Assembly: GCA_019635755.1 (NCBI GenBank)
Contig: JAHBYW010000012.1
Span: 1-64,000 of the forward strand
Origin: Rhizobiaceae bacterium
GTDB lineage: Bacteria; Pseudomonadota; Alphaproteobacteria; Rhizobiales; Rhizobiaceae
Length of the DNA stretch: 64,000 nucleotides
Reading direction: 5' to 3'
The notes below the pieces were generated by a model that was not told the DNA's origin, made no database searches, and saw only the letters and a program-made list of their open reading frames with translations. Shown here in pieces: positions 47,357 to 60,446 of this stretch. Each line of letters opens with the position of its first letter. Positions within the stretch are counted from its first letter, which is position 1. Both the position numbers and the translations under genes were made by a program.

Positions 47357-47412
47357 AAGCCCGGATTTCCGGGCTTTTTCACAAAAAAGCCGGGCTTGCA
47401 ACCCGGCTTTTT
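47357..47412 (-). terminator. Two tandem bidirectional terminators between lon and hupB
   Basis: Hairpin 47383-47412 pairs GCCGGG with CCCGGC, with T-runs on both strands. Hairpin 47357-47378 pairs AAGCCCGG with CCGGGCTT followed by T's. Together they insulate hupB from lon read-through. Confidence 0.85.
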
Positions 47413-47438
47413 CAGTTCCTTGCGTGACGCGGCGTCAA

Positions 47439-49856
<2,418 letters not shown>

Positions 49857-50131
49857 TGTCATGCCTTTCATGCCGCGGCCGCCCTGAGCCAACCGCGAAT
49901 CTCATCTTAACGGCCGTGGGCCTTTCCGCCTATCGCCGATTGTAGCCGGCAAGTTTTCAGCACGGAGGTCGGTCCCGCGACCCAACGGGCTTTAGGTGGC
50001 GTTGCAGCGCACAAAGATCAAGGGCGGCGGCCTGCCCGTGCGGCCAGGCGGGACGGGTTCGGCGCCGCCGCTTTCCGTTGCGGCACTTGGCGCTGGCTCC
50101 GTGTCGCCGCCTGCGCTAGGCTTCGCGGCGG

Positions 50132-51247
50132 GTGGGAATGCGGATGCCGCGCGAAAAGCGGATCTTGTCAGTCATCGACGGGCTCTACGGGGCGGCCATG
50201 GGCGAAACCCCGTGGGACGCGGCGCTTCACGGGGTGCGCCAGCTTCACGATGGTGCCGTGGCCATCGTCTTCGACTTGGATCGGCGCACCGGCGCGATCC
50301 CGCGCTGGCTGAGCACCGGCACGGAAACTGCCAAGAACGATTACATAAATCATATCAATTCCATAAATCCGCGCATGCACATGTCGCTGCAGCGTGGCGT
50401 CGGCCATGTGATGACCGATCATATGTTCGCGACGGAACGCGACATGGACCGGTCGGAATTCTACGACTGGCTGGGGCGTGTCGCCGGGCTGCGCTACTTC
50501 ATGGGCTCACGCCTGCGCGACGACGGCGACCTGTCGACCTTCACGGCCATCGAGTTCGATGCGAGGCACGGTCACGTCGATACGGGGCATGTCGACCTCT
50601 TCCGTGTCGTAAACCGGCATCTGTCGACCGCGTGGCAGATGCACGCGATGAGGCTGCAGCCGACGCTTGGCGCAATCGACGAGTTCGTCCCCTGGGCGGT
50701 CGCCGCGATCGACGCCCATGGCCGGGTCATCGGGATGAACAGCGCCTGCGAGAAACTTCTGGCCGCGCGCGACGGTATCATGCTGCGTGATGGCCGGTTG
50801 CGCGCACAGAGGGCGGCCGACGACCGCACGCTGCAAATCGCCATGGCGCGGACGCTGGATGCATCCCGCAACGCCTTCCTCGAAAGTAGCATCGCCGTCG
50901 GCATCGGCCGCGCCGCGCCCGCGAGCGCGCTCTCGGTCCAGTTGCGAGCGCTCTATCGCAGCGGCCCAACGCCGCCCGCTCACCCGGCCGCGATGGCATA
51001 CATCACGGACCCCGATACGGATCGGACGCCATCCGAGCAAACCCTCACCAGCCTGTTCGGCTTGAGCCGGCAGGAGGCCCGCCTCGCCGCGCGGCTGACC
51101 GGCGGCGAGGACCTTGCCGACGCCGCCGTCCAGATGGGCATCTCGAAGAACACCGCGCGCAACCACCTCCACCGCATATTCGAGAAGACCGGCGCCACCA
51201 GCCAGTCATCGCTGATGCGACTCGTGCTTCGGCATCTCCCTTCCTGA
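50132..51247 (+). CDS. LuxR-type regulator, first of two paralogues
   Basis: About 371 residues (GTG at 50132; an ATG six bases later is equally plausible). The N-terminal 290 residues hold a sensory region without an autoinducer-domain signature, with PAS-like MNSACEKLLAARDGI near 210. The C-terminal 65 residues are a LuxR helix-turn-helix (FGLSRQEARLAARLTGGED then SKNTARNHLHRIFEKTG). It shares layout with the regulator at 51.85 kb, and each is followed by a small lipoprotein gene with a glycine-rich tail. Confidence 0.8.
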   Translation: MGMRMPREKRILSVIDGLYGAAMGETPWDAALHGVRQLHDGAVAIVFDLDRRTGAIPRWLSTGTETAKNDYINHINSINPRMHMSLQRGVGHVMTDHMFATERDMDRSEFYDWLGRVAGLRYFMGSRLRDDGDLSTFTAIEFDARHGHVDTGHVDLFRVVNRHLSTAWQMHAMRLQPTLGAIDEFVPWAVAAIDAHGRVIGMNSACEKLLAARDGIMLRDGRLRAQRAADDRTLQIAMARTLDASRNAFLESSIAVGIGRAAPASALSVQLRALYRSGPTPPAHPAAMAYITDPDTDRTPSEQTLTSLFGLSRQEARLAARLTGGEDLADAAVQMGISKNTARNHLHRIFEKTGATSQSSLMRLVLRHLPS

Positions 51248-51391
51248 CCGACCGCCCCGTTCGCTCTGCTTTGTAGTCCGTTCGGACCAATCTGCCCGGA
51301 CACCGCAGCGGAAAACGTTTGGTAGGCTGCTCCGCGTGAGGCACGCCGGAATCCACCGCTGGCGGCTCGGGCAAGATTGTGGAGCCAGCAG

Positions 51392-51712
51392 ATGAAAAAC
51401 GTTGCAGTAGGTTCGACAGGCGTGGCCGGCGTGATCGCCAGTGCCATCGCTATGGCACTATCCGGATGCGCCAACATGACCCAAGGGGAAGCGGACGCCG
51501 CGCTGCTGCACACCCTCGACACAGCGACCAAATGCTACGTCGCGGAGGCGCGTCCAGCCGATCCGTTCGCGTCGTTCGGTTTCGACGTCCGGACCGGGGG
51601 CCCGACGATCCTCGGATATGCGGAGCGGCCGACAGCCGGCGATACGATCATCTGGCGCAAGGACGCAGGAAGCTCCGGCGGCGATGGCGGTGGCGGCGGC
51701 AGCGGATGCTAG
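51392..51712 (+). CDS. Small lipoprotein with glycine-rich tail
   Basis: 106 residues. A signal peptide ends in the lipobox LSGC (Cys about 25). A middle region with one more cysteine (TKCYVAEAR) leads to a C-terminal GSSGGDGGGGGSGC, where the last residue is an unpaired-looking cysteine. GGAG precedes the ATG. Predicted membrane-anchored and periplasmic. Located 144 bases after a LuxR-type gene. Confidence 0.65.
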   Translation: MKNVAVGSTGVAGVIASAIAMALSGCANMTQGEADAALLHTLDTATKCYVAEARPADPFASFGFDVRTGGPTILGYAERPTAGDTIIWRKDAGSSGGDGGGGGSGC

Positions 51713-51850
51713 CCGGCCGATCGCCATACCGCCCCGGAAACATGCCCATCGCCACGGCTCGCAGGCGGTTGCCCGCGAGCCGAGGAGCGTCGCCCTTTCA
51801 AACCGCCCCGGACATGCTAGGCTCCGTTGGGGAAGGTGGATCAAGGCGGC

Positions 51851-52990
51851 ATGCCGAAGGTCAGTGGCGGTCTGGAGACCATCGATCTGTTCTACAGGGC
51901 AGCGATGGAGCCGGAGCTTTGGCCGGACGCACTGGGTCGCCTGGCCGAGGCGGTCGGCTGTCTCGGCACCGCGCTGATCCCGATCACCCCCTCCGACACG
52001 ATCACCGGGCTGACCGTCTCGCACGGGCTCGACGAGGCGGCCGTCGACTACCGCCGCGACTGGTGGCGGGTCGACACGCGGGTCGAGCGCATCTTCGACC
52101 TCAAGCTGGCGCGGGGCGTCTTCGCCGAGGCGCAGCTCTTCTCGGAGGACGAACTGGCGCAGGATCCGATCCGGCAGGAGTTCTGCGCGTCGCACGGCAT
52201 CGGCGCCTTCGCGGCGCAGCTGGTCGAGCCATGGCCCGGCCATGTCATCGCCTTCAGCGTTCAGCGGTCGCTGAGGAGCGGCCATTTCGCCGCCGACGAG
52301 ATCGAGACGCTCAACGCGCTCGGCCAGCATGCCGCGCGCGCCCTGATGATCACGCTGAAGCTGTCCGCCGCCGAGGCGATCGTCGGCGGCCTGTTCGACA
52401 TTCTCGACCGCTTCGACGGCGGCGTCTTCATTATCAACGCCAGGCGCGAGGTCATGGCCATGAACGCGCGCGCCGAGGCTCTGCTGGGCGACGGCATCTC
52501 GATCAGCGCGCGCCGTCCCGTGGCCGCCACCAGCCGAGGCCAGAAGGCCCTCGACGCATCGATTTCCGCCGCGCTCTCCGCGGATCGGCAGGACGGCCCG
52601 GCCGGCGCCATCGCGCTGCCGCGCCCGTCCGGCAAGAAGCCGCTTCTTGCGCAGGCGCTGCCGCTCACCTCCGAGCGGTTCGTCGAGCAGGCCGGGGGCC
52701 TCGCGCTGACGCCGGACGGCGCATTCCTGCTGGTCGTCGACCCCGAGCAGAAGCCGCGCCAGCCGGTCGAGGCCCTGCGGCTGCTGGGACTGAGCCCCGC
52801 CGAGGCGCGGCTGGCCGCGCATGTCGGCTCAGGGCTGAGGCGGCGCGACGCCGCCGACCTGCTCGGCGTCTCGGAATGGACCGCACGCGCCGCGCTCAAG
52901 CAGATCTATTCCAAGCTCGACATCCGGTCGCAGGCCGAACTGGTCCAGCTTGTCGATCGGATCGCCGCCGCCCGGCGGCCCGCCAACTGA
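51851..52990 (+). CDS. LuxR-type regulator, second paralogue
   Basis: 379 residues from the ATG at 51851 (GGCGG upstream; a TTG at 51827 would add eight). The N-terminal sensory region includes FYRAAMEPELWPDALGRLAE, comparable to the first paralogue, and a PAS-like INARREVMAMNARAEALLG. The C-terminal helix-turn-helix runs LGLSPAEARLAAHVGSGL to SKLDIRSQAELVQLV. The signal sensed is unknown. Followed by a second small lipoprotein gene. Confidence 0.8.
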   Translation: MPKVSGGLETIDLFYRAAMEPELWPDALGRLAEAVGCLGTALIPITPSDTITGLTVSHGLDEAAVDYRRDWWRVDTRVERIFDLKLARGVFAEAQLFSEDELAQDPIRQEFCASHGIGAFAAQLVEPWPGHVIAFSVQRSLRSGHFAADEIETLNALGQHAARALMITLKLSAAEAIVGGLFDILDRFDGGVFIINARREVMAMNARAEALLGDGISISARRPVAATSRGQKALDASISAALSADRQDGPAGAIALPRPSGKKPLLAQALPLTSERFVEQAGGLALTPDGAFLLVVDPEQKPRQPVEALRLLGLSPAEARLAAHVGSGLRRRDAADLLGVSEWTARAALKQIYSKLDIRSQAELVQLVDRIAAARRPAN

Positions 52991-53162
52991 TCCACTCATT
53001 CTGACGCCAGGCGACGCGCGGCGGGGGCCCGGCCGGCACCCATGCGCGCCAGCCCGTTCCGCCGCGATTTTCTACCCCCCATCGGGGGGTGCCGATTCAC
53101 CCGGCTCCTGCGAGCGTCCCCCGGCGTGGTTTCGCCGCTGGCGAGAAAAGGGGATGGAAACG

Positions 53163-53429
53163 ATGAACCGACACCGACGCGACGTCATGATCTCGATGGG
53201 CAGGCTGCTGGCGCTCGGCTCCGCCGTCGGCGCGAGCGGCCTCCTGGCGGCCTGCAGCAAGAAGAAGCCTTTCGAGATGATGTCGGAGGAGGAGCGGCGC
53301 GAGGAAGAAGCGGCCCGGCACGCCGAAGTCGCCCGCCAACGTGACGAGGAGCTCAGGCGCCGGGTGCAGACCGACGGGGCCGGCGGTGGCGGCGACGGCG
53401 GCGGTGGTGGTGGCGGGCACGCCCACTGA
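53163..53429 (+). CDS. Small lipoprotein with charged helix and Gly/His tail
   Basis: 88 residues; an ATG at 53154 is also possible but too close to the GGGG ribosome site. Basic N-terminus (RHRRD), hydrophobic segment, lipobox LAAC (Cys about 31), then a highly charged helix (EEERREEEAARHAEVARQRD) and a tail of mostly glycine ending GHAH. The glycine tail resembles that of the lipoprotein at 51.4 kb. Confidence 0.62.
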   Translation: MNRHRRDVMISMGRLLALGSAVGASGLLAACSKKKPFEMMSEEERREEEAARHAEVARQRDEELRRRVQTDGAGGGGDGGGGGGGHAH

Positions 53430-53446
53430 CACGGCGTCCCTGAACG

Positions 53447-53476
53447 GCAAAACGGCGCCACGCGGGCGCCGTTCAC
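53447..53476. terminator. Shared terminator between lipoprotein gene and clpX
   Basis: AACGGCGCC and GGCGCCGTT (53451-53473) form a nine-base stem. On the minus strand it is followed by TTTT, consistent with clpX termination; the rightward lipoprotein transcript meets the same hairpin. Confidence 0.6.
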
Positions 53477-53495
53477 GACGTCACGGCAGGAAGGC

Positions 53496-54764
<1,269 letters not shown>

Positions 54765-55070
54765 CTCTATCCCAGTCCTTCCGCGAACCGACGCGCGACC
54801 GGACGCCGCGAGGGTTCGACATGCAATCTAGGCGACGGCGCGATGCCGCCAAGCTCTTGCCGGCTCACACAGCGTCCCCCGCACTCGCTACTGGACCGGA
54901 CGACACGGCGCTGATTCGAGGCTGCCCCGCCTGAAGCTAAGCCGTCGAAGCTCAACATAGGCTTAACGTAGGCTGCCCCGTCCACGGAGGGAACAGCTAA
55001 TTGTGACCGAAATGCCGCAGAGCCGGTCAAAAATGCGGCTGGTCCACGGATGATCCTGACACGCCGCCGG
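54765..55070. other. clpP-clpX spacer
   Basis: 306 bases with no gene on either strand. It should contain the clpX promoter and possibly a clpP terminator (GCCGCA/TGCGGC with a T-rich loop near 55010-55040). GGCTGCCCCG occurs twice, about 50 bases apart (about 54920 and 54970). I cannot pick a promoter. Confidence 0.4.
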
Positions 55071-55703
55071 CTACTTCTCGACGACCGCCTCGATCGACTC
55101 GCGGCTGGAGATCACCTTGTCGACGATGCCGAAATCCTTGGCCTCGTCCGCGGTCATGAAATGATCGCGGTCGAGCGTGCGCTCGATCTCGTCGTAGCTC
55201 TTGCCGGTGTGCTTCACGTAGATCTCGTTCAGCCGCCGCTTCATCTTGATGATGTCCTGGGCGTGGCGCTCGATGTCCGACGCCTGGCCCTGGAAACCGC
55301 CCGAGGGCTGGTGGACCATGATTCGCGCCTGCGGGGTGGCGAAGCGCATGTCCTTGGCGCCGGCGCACAGCAGCAGCGACCCCATCGACGCCGCCTGCCC
55401 GATGCACAGCGTCGACACCGGCGGCTTGATGAACTGCATCGTGTCGTAGATGGCCATGCCGCTCGTCACCACGCCGCCCGGCGAGTTGATGTAGAGGTTG
55501 ATTTCCTTCTTCGGGTTCTCGGCCTCAAGGAAGAGGAGCTGGGCGCAGACCAGCGTCGCCATGCCGTCCTCGACCGGACCCGTGATGAAGATGATCCGCT
55601 CCTTCAGGAGGCGCGAGAAGATATCGAACGCCCGCTCGCCGCGGTTCGTCTGCTCGACGACCATCGGAACGAGATTCATGGCGGTTTCGACCGGATGCTT
55701 CAT
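55071..55703 (-). CDS. clpP: ClpP, proteolytic subunit of Clp protease
   Basis: Serine protease forming the double-ring chamber with ClpX. 210 residues with catalytic Ser106 (GQAASMGS), His131 (MVHQPSGG) and Asp181 (LDRDHF). The start at MKHPVETAM is supported by AAGGGA upstream and by homologues. Confidence 0.97.
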   Translation of the reverse strand: MKHPVETAMNLVPMVVEQTNRGERAFDIFSRLLKERIIFITGPVEDGMATLVCAQLLFLEAENPKKEINLYINSPGGVVTSGMAIYDTMQFIKPPVSTLCIGQAASMGSLLLCAGAKDMRFATPQARIMVHQPSGGFQGQASDIERHAQDIIKMKRRLNEIYVKHTGKSYDEIERTLDRDHFMTADEAKDFGIVDKVISSRESIEAVVEK

Positions 55704-55965
55704 GGACTGTCCCTTTTCGGAAGCGATTGCGACGCGCAGGCGCCTGCTCGCGGCGGAATCGATGCGGGTATTCGACCCTAGATAGGATGGCCCCGCGCGC
55801 TTGCGCAAGGCTGGCCATTCGGGCGGGCGACGGGGCCGAAGCCCCGGCCCGCCGGCAGCGGTTCATTAACCCTTCGGCTTAACGAAGGCGGCAGAAACCC
55901 CTTCCGCTACGGCGGCGCTCCGCTAATCTGTCTGAAAAAGTATGCGTCACACAGGGGTTTGCGTC

Positions 55966-56691
55966 ATGGTTCTGAAACCGGTCTCACTGGCAACCGCCAC
56001 CGTTCTTCTTCTTTCCACCGTCTCGCAGACGGTCGCCGGCGGCAAGGCCGTCGAGTGCTACGAGCGCTACACGACGCCGGCCGTCTACGAGACCGTACAC
56101 GAGCAGGTGCTGCTGCGGGCCGCCACCAGCCGCGTCGAAGTGACGGCCGCGATCTACGGCACGCGCAAGGTGCGCGTCGTCGTCACGCCCGAACGCGTGA
56201 CCTACCGCCACGTGCCGGCGCGGTACGGCTATGTCGAGGAGAAGGTCGTCGTCGAGCCGGCGCGCACCGTGAAGCGCACCATCCCGGCCGTCGTGAAGAC
56301 CGTGCACAGCAAGGTGAAGGTCAGTGACGGCGGCTATTACTGGGAATGGCGCGTCATCAAGGGCAAGAAGGTGCTCTGCAAGGTCAAGGCGAAGGCGCAG
56401 TACAAGACCGTGACCGAGACCGTCGTCGTCGAGCCGGCGCGCGTCGTGAAGGAGACCCTGCCCGCCACCTACGGCTACCAGAAGCGCAAGGTGATCGTCT
56501 CCGAGGGTTATGACGAGAAGGTCGTCGTGCCGGCGGAATATGGCTACGTGCAGGAGAAGGTGCTGATCGAGCCCGAGCGCCGGCGCCTGGTCGAGACGCC
56601 CGCGGTCTACGAGACACGCGCCCGCCAGGTGAAGGTCAGTGACGGGACGTCCGGCTGGCAGCGCGTCGAGATTCCGCGCCACTGCAAGTAG
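55966..56691 (+). CDS. Secreted repeat protein, PA-x-YGY type
   Basis: 241 residues after the start MVLKPVSLA (an ATG at 55942 would add eight). A signal peptide ends near TVAGG. The mature part is built of recurring units with PARYGYVEEKVVVEPARTVK, PATYGYQKRKVIVSEG and PAEYGYVQEKVLIEPERRR, probably beta-hairpins, with four cysteines outside the repeats. No named family or function; it looks like a periplasmic or envelope protein. Confidence 0.7.
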   Translation: MVLKPVSLATATVLLLSTVSQTVAGGKAVECYERYTTPAVYETVHEQVLLRAATSRVEVTAAIYGTRKVRVVVTPERVTYRHVPARYGYVEEKVVVEPARTVKRTIPAVVKTVHSKVKVSDGGYYWEWRVIKGKKVLCKVKAKAQYKTVTETVVVEPARVVKETLPATYGYQKRKVIVSEGYDEKVVVPAEYGYVQEKVLIEPERRRLVETPAVYETRARQVKVSDGTSGWQRVEIPRHCK

Positions 56692-56745
56692 CTTCCGGTG
56701 ATGGCGAGCGTGGCACGTCACCAGCCCGACCGCGCGATATGTCTA

Positions 56746-56840
56746 CACCCCCACCCCTGACCCCTCCCCGCAAGGGGGAGGGGAAGCTGCCGCGACCTTG
56801 TTCCCCCCCCCCTTGCGGGGAGGGGTCAGGGGTGGGGGTG
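56746..56840. repeat. Palindromic intergenic repeat
   Basis: CACCCCCACCCCTGACCCC (from 56746) is inverted at the right end (ending 56840), with CTCCCCGCAAGGGGGAG nested inside. Same architecture as the element at 16871-17005 but different sequence. It lies between convergent genes. Confidence 0.85.
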
Positions 56841-56860
56841 CGTTCCATCTGCCGTTGCGC

Positions 56861-57970
56861 CTACTGAGCAGCGATCTCCGCCCTCAGCCACCGCTTCAAC
56901 ACGTCCACGTCGCCGCTCTCCACCGCGTCCGCCGCGCGCCGCCCGACCGCCGCGCCGAACTTGTAGCCGTGGCCGGAGCAGGCCGACACGACGAGGCACG
57001 CGCCCGTCTCATGCGCGAAGAACGTCTCGTCGGCGGTGAACGTGTAGGCGCAGGTCACCACGTCCAGCACCCTGTACGCGCCGATCCTCGCGATTGGCGG
57101 CTCGAAGCGGTCGCGGATCGCCTCGCCCTCGCCCGGCACCGGCTCGCGGTTGGCATCGGCGTCATGGGTCGGCACCTTGTGCAGGCCGGTCCCGAACTTC
57201 AGCCCGGCGCCGCCGGTCGGCGGGATGATGTAGCCGTCGGTGCGCCCGCCGACGTCGAGGATGACCGGCGCCTTCTCCCACGCGCCCGTCAGGTCGGGTG
57301 GCGGCTCCAGATAGACGACCGCGGTGCGGTAGGTGGTCAGCTGCCGCTTGAGGTCCGGAAACAGTTTCGGCACCCACGCGCCCATGGCCACCACGACGCG
57401 GTCCGCCTCGATCCGGCGCCCGTCCGCGAGGTCCACGCGGCTCCGGTCCGCGTCGATCGCGACCACCTTCGCGTTCTCCAGCACCGTCGCGCCGCGGCGC
57501 CGCAGCCACGCGGCGGTATCGGTCGCGATCCTGCGGCAGTGCAGTGCGCCGCCTTCCGGCGAGACGAAGGCGTAGCGGAAGGTTTGCGGATCGAGAAACG
57601 GCCAGCGCCTGGCCGCGCCTTTCGGATCGACGATCTCGATCGGATAGCCGCCCTGCTCGAGCCCGTCGCGATGGTCCTCCGCATCGTCACCGGGCTCGCG
57701 CGACACGCAAAGGAATCCGCGCGGGTCGAGATGGTTCTGCCCGATGTCCGACCACAGTTCGTCCCACGCCTCATAGGCTTCGGTGATCATGCGGCCGTAG
57801 CCGGTCGCGTTGCCGTAGGCGCGGCGGATGATGCGGTGATGGTCGCCGGACGCCGCCAGCGGATTGGGGATCGGACCCTGCTCGATCAGCGTCACGTCAT
57901 GGCCGCGCCTCGTCAGCGCCCAGGCGGTCGAGAGACCGGTGATTCCGGCGCCGACGATGGCAATCTTCAC
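56861..57970 (-). CDS. FAD-dependent oxidase, sarcosine/N-methyltryptophan oxidase type
   Basis: 369 residues starting at GTG with AGGAGGGG upstream. N-terminal FAD-binding VGAGITGLSTA, then DHHRIIRRAYG as in monomeric sarcosine oxidases. Cys307 in CAYTFTADETFF matches the covalent flavin cysteine of N-methyltryptophan and sarcosine oxidases, and CSGHGYKFG sits near the end. Predicted to oxidise an N-methyl amino acid or similar amine, releasing hydrogen peroxide; the substrate cannot be told. Divergent from the P450 gene. Confidence 0.85.
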   Translation of the reverse strand: MKIAIVGAGITGLSTAWALTRRGHDVTLIEQGPIPNPLAASGDHHRIIRRAYGNATGYGRMITEAYEAWDELWSDIGQNHLDPRGFLCVSREPGDDAEDHRDGLEQGGYPIEIVDPKGAARRWPFLDPQTFRYAFVSPEGGALHCRRIATDTAAWLRRRGATVLENAKVVAIDADRSRVDLADGRRIEADRVVVAMGAWVPKLFPDLKRQLTTYRTAVVYLEPPPDLTGAWEKAPVILDVGGRTDGYIIPPTGGAGLKFGTGLHKVPTHDADANREPVPGEGEAIRDRFEPPIARIGAYRVLDVVTCAYTFTADETFFAHETGACLVVSACSGHGYKFGAAVGRRAADAVESGDVDVLKRWLRAEIAAQ

Positions 57971-58107
57971 GGCCCCTCCTGGCGGCTGTCCTGAACCTGT
58001 GCACCGCCGACCGAAACTACGATCTGGCGTGCGCTTGGCAAGCCGGGCTAGAGGAGCATGTCGCTCGCTGGTCTTTCCGGGACGACGAATCGCACCAAGA
58101 CGATCCG

Positions 58108-59352
58108 ATGTCAGACACCCTGCCCTATCTCGACTTCGACCCGGCCACGCGCCGCGTCCGTCTCGATCCGCACGAGACGCGCTTCTACGGCGATCCGTAC
58201 GAAGCCTATCGCTGGCTCCATGCACGCGCGCCGACCTTCTTCTGGGAGGACTACGGCTTCTGGTGTTTCGGCGGCTATGACGACGTCAACCGCCTCCTGC
58301 GCGACCGCCGGCTCGGACGCCAGAACCCCGGCGGCGCGCCCGACAGCCAGGGCAATGCGGGCGACCGTGCGCATCTTGCCGCCTTCGATCGCCTCGAGGC
58401 CAGCTCCATGCTCGAGCTGGAGCCGCCCGTCCACACGCGCCTGCGCACGCTCGTCAACCGCGCCTTCGTCTCTCGGCAGGTCGAGCGCCTGCGCCCGCGC
58501 GCCGAGACGCTGGCCAGCGAGCTGATCGACGGCTTCGGCGCTGGCCCGGTCGACCTGCTGCCCGCCTATGCCGCGCCGCTCCCCATCACCATCATCGCGG
58601 AGATGCTGGGCGTGCCGGTCGAGATGGGCCCGCAACTGCTCGACTGGTCGCACCGCATGGTCGCCATGTACATGCATGGCCGCACCCGCGAGACCGAAGA
58701 ACGCGCCGACGAGGCTGCGCGCGACTTCGCCGATTTCCTGCGCGGTTATGTCGACGAGCGTCGCGCCGCACCCGGCGACGATCTGCTCAGCCTCCTGATC
58801 GAGGCGCGCGACGGCGGCCAGAAGCTCTCCGAGGACGAGTTGGTCTCGTCGGCGATCCTGCTGCTCAACGCGGGCCACGAGGCGACCGTCCACCAGACCG
58901 GCAACGCCGTCGCCACGATCCTTTCCGCCGGCGCCGATCCGGCCGCTTTGGTCGCCACCCCGGAGGCGACGGCCGCGACCGTCGAGGAATGCCTGCGCTT
59001 CGACGCGCCGCTCCACATGTTCACGCGCTACGCCTACGAGACGCTGGAACTCGCGCCCGGCGTGGTCGTGAAGCCAGGCGAGCAGATCGGGCTCCTGCTC
59101 GGCATGGCCAACCGCGACCCGAAGGCCTTCGACAGGCCGGACGAATTCCGCCCCGAGCGCAGCGACCAGAAGAACGTCTCCTTCGGCGCCGGCATCCATT
59201 TCTGCATCGGCGCGCCGCTCGCCCGCGTCGAATTGCAGGCATCGCTGAAGACGCTCTTTGCCCGCTTGCCATCGATCGCGCTCGCGGACACGCCGCGCTA
59301 TCGCGACACGTTCCATTTCCATGGGTTGGAGAGGCTCGACGTGCGGCCGTGA
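58108..59352 (+). CDS. Cytochrome P450
   Basis: 414 residues, soluble bacterial type. The I-helix motif is AGHEAT (255-260), the ExxR motif is Glu294-Arg297, and the heme-binding loop is SFGAGIHFCIGAP with Cys366. Substrate unknown. It is coupled to a methyltransferase by a four-base overlap and divergent from an amine oxidase gene, suggesting a small oxidative pathway. No ferredoxin gene is adjacent. Confidence 0.93.
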   Translation: MSDTLPYLDFDPATRRVRLDPHETRFYGDPYEAYRWLHARAPTFFWEDYGFWCFGGYDDVNRLLRDRRLGRQNPGGAPDSQGNAGDRAHLAAFDRLEASSMLELEPPVHTRLRTLVNRAFVSRQVERLRPRAETLASELIDGFGAGPVDLLPAYAAPLPITIIAEMLGVPVEMGPQLLDWSHRMVAMYMHGRTRETEERADEAARDFADFLRGYVDERRAAPGDDLLSLLIEARDGGQKLSEDELVSSAILLLNAGHEATVHQTGNAVATILSAGADPAALVATPEATAATVEECLRFDAPLHMFTRYAYETLELAPGVVVKPGEQIGLLLGMANRDPKAFDRPDEFRPERSDQKNVSFGAGIHFCIGAPLARVELQASLKTLFARLPSIALADTPRYRDTFHFHGLERLDVRP

Positions 59353-59930
59353 AGGACCAGCCGACGCTCGACTTCTACGCGCGTGAGGCGGCGGACTACG
59401 CCACCCGCTACGCCAAATCCGGCGAGTTGGACACCTTCCTCGCCCTCCTGCCGCCTCGTGCCCGCATCCTGGAACTCGGCTGCGGCGGTGGGCAGGACAG
59501 CGAGGCGATGCTCGCCGCCGGCTTCGACGTGATGCCGACCGACGGCTCGCCGGAACTGGCGCGCGAGGCCGAAAAGCGGCTCGGCCGCCCGGTGCACGTG
59601 CTGCTCTTCGAAGACATCGACTTCGTCGGTGCCTTCGATGCCGTCTGGGCGAATGCCTGCCTGCTGCACGTGCCGAAGCCCGATCTTCCGGCGATCCTTG
59701 GCAAGGTCGGCCGCGCGCTCCGCCCTGGCGGCGCGCTGTATGCGAGCTTCAAGACTGGCGACGTCGAAGGCATCGACCGCTTCGGGCGCTACTACAATTA
59801 TCCGGACGAGGCTTTCCTGCGCGACGCACTCGGCGCCGGATGGTTGTCCATCGATATCGTGCGGAATTCGGCGCCGGGCTACTACAACCTGCCGGCCGAA
59901 TGGCTGCACGTCACCGCGTTCAGGGCGTGA
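59349..59930 (+). CDS. Class I SAM-dependent methyltransferase
   Basis: 193 residues, GTG start overlapping the P450 stop codon. Motif I is ILELGCGGGQDSEAM, followed by MPTDGSPELA (motif II), ANACLLHVP and ALRPGGALYASFK. A small-molecule methyltransferase acting with the P450 is plausible but the substrate is unknown. Confidence 0.85.
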   Translation: MKDQPTLDFYAREAADYATRYAKSGELDTFLALLPPRARILELGCGGGQDSEAMLAAGFDVMPTDGSPELAREAEKRLGRPVHVLLFEDIDFVGAFDAVWANACLLHVPKPDLPAILGKVGRALRPGGALYASFKTGDVEGIDRFGRYYNYPDEAFLRDALGAGWLSIDIVRNSAPGYYNLPAEWLHVTAFRA

Positions 59931-60446
59931 TCCGGCGCAGGGAGATTCAGGCGCCCAAACACAAGAAAGCACCGGGATCGCTCCCAGTGCCTCCTTGTCA
60001 GTCCGTTCGCCGCGTTCCGCGCTGCCCGGAGGCATCGCTGCCCGCAGGTCCCGGAGCTGAGCGGCCGACAAAGCGCGTCCCGAAGGTGCAGCATCGTCCG
60101 GCCTTGCGCGGCGGTCCCGAAGGCCCGCTGTCGCGCAATCCATCGAAGGGCTTTCCCGGCCTTCATGGCAGCATCGGGTCACCGTTGGCGTTCAAGACCG
60201 CTCGCGATGATCTCCCGCTGGACTGTCCGTCGTTCGGCCGAACCCGGCTTGCGCCCTGTTCGCCCTCCTGTCGGGGCGGGACCTCAGGGGATGCGTCCGG
60301 CTTGGTCCGCTGTCCGGGCGGAGCCGTCTGCGCCTGAGTTGTCCAGATGGTATGCCGCACCTGCCGGCGCGACAACCGCCGCGCGCCTGTGGATACAGTG
60401 GATTGCGGGCATGAACTGACGGGTCGGCGGCGGCCGCGGCGCGGCG
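59931..60446. other. 516-base gap with hairpin
   Basis: No ORF on either strand is convincing. A nine-base stem (59969-59990, GCACCGGGA with TCCCAGTGC) has T-rich sequence on its minus-strand side, so a leftward transcript may end here, either the cupin message or a separate small RNA. Confidence 0.4.

Noticed and set aside
53072-53476. Leftward ORF opposite the second lipoprotein
   Set aside because: Pro/Ser repeats are the complement of the glycine tail.
59882-60375. Leftward ORFs of 94 and 70 codons in the 516-base gap
   Set aside because: They overlap a terminator-like hairpin and show no family resemblance or ribosome site.
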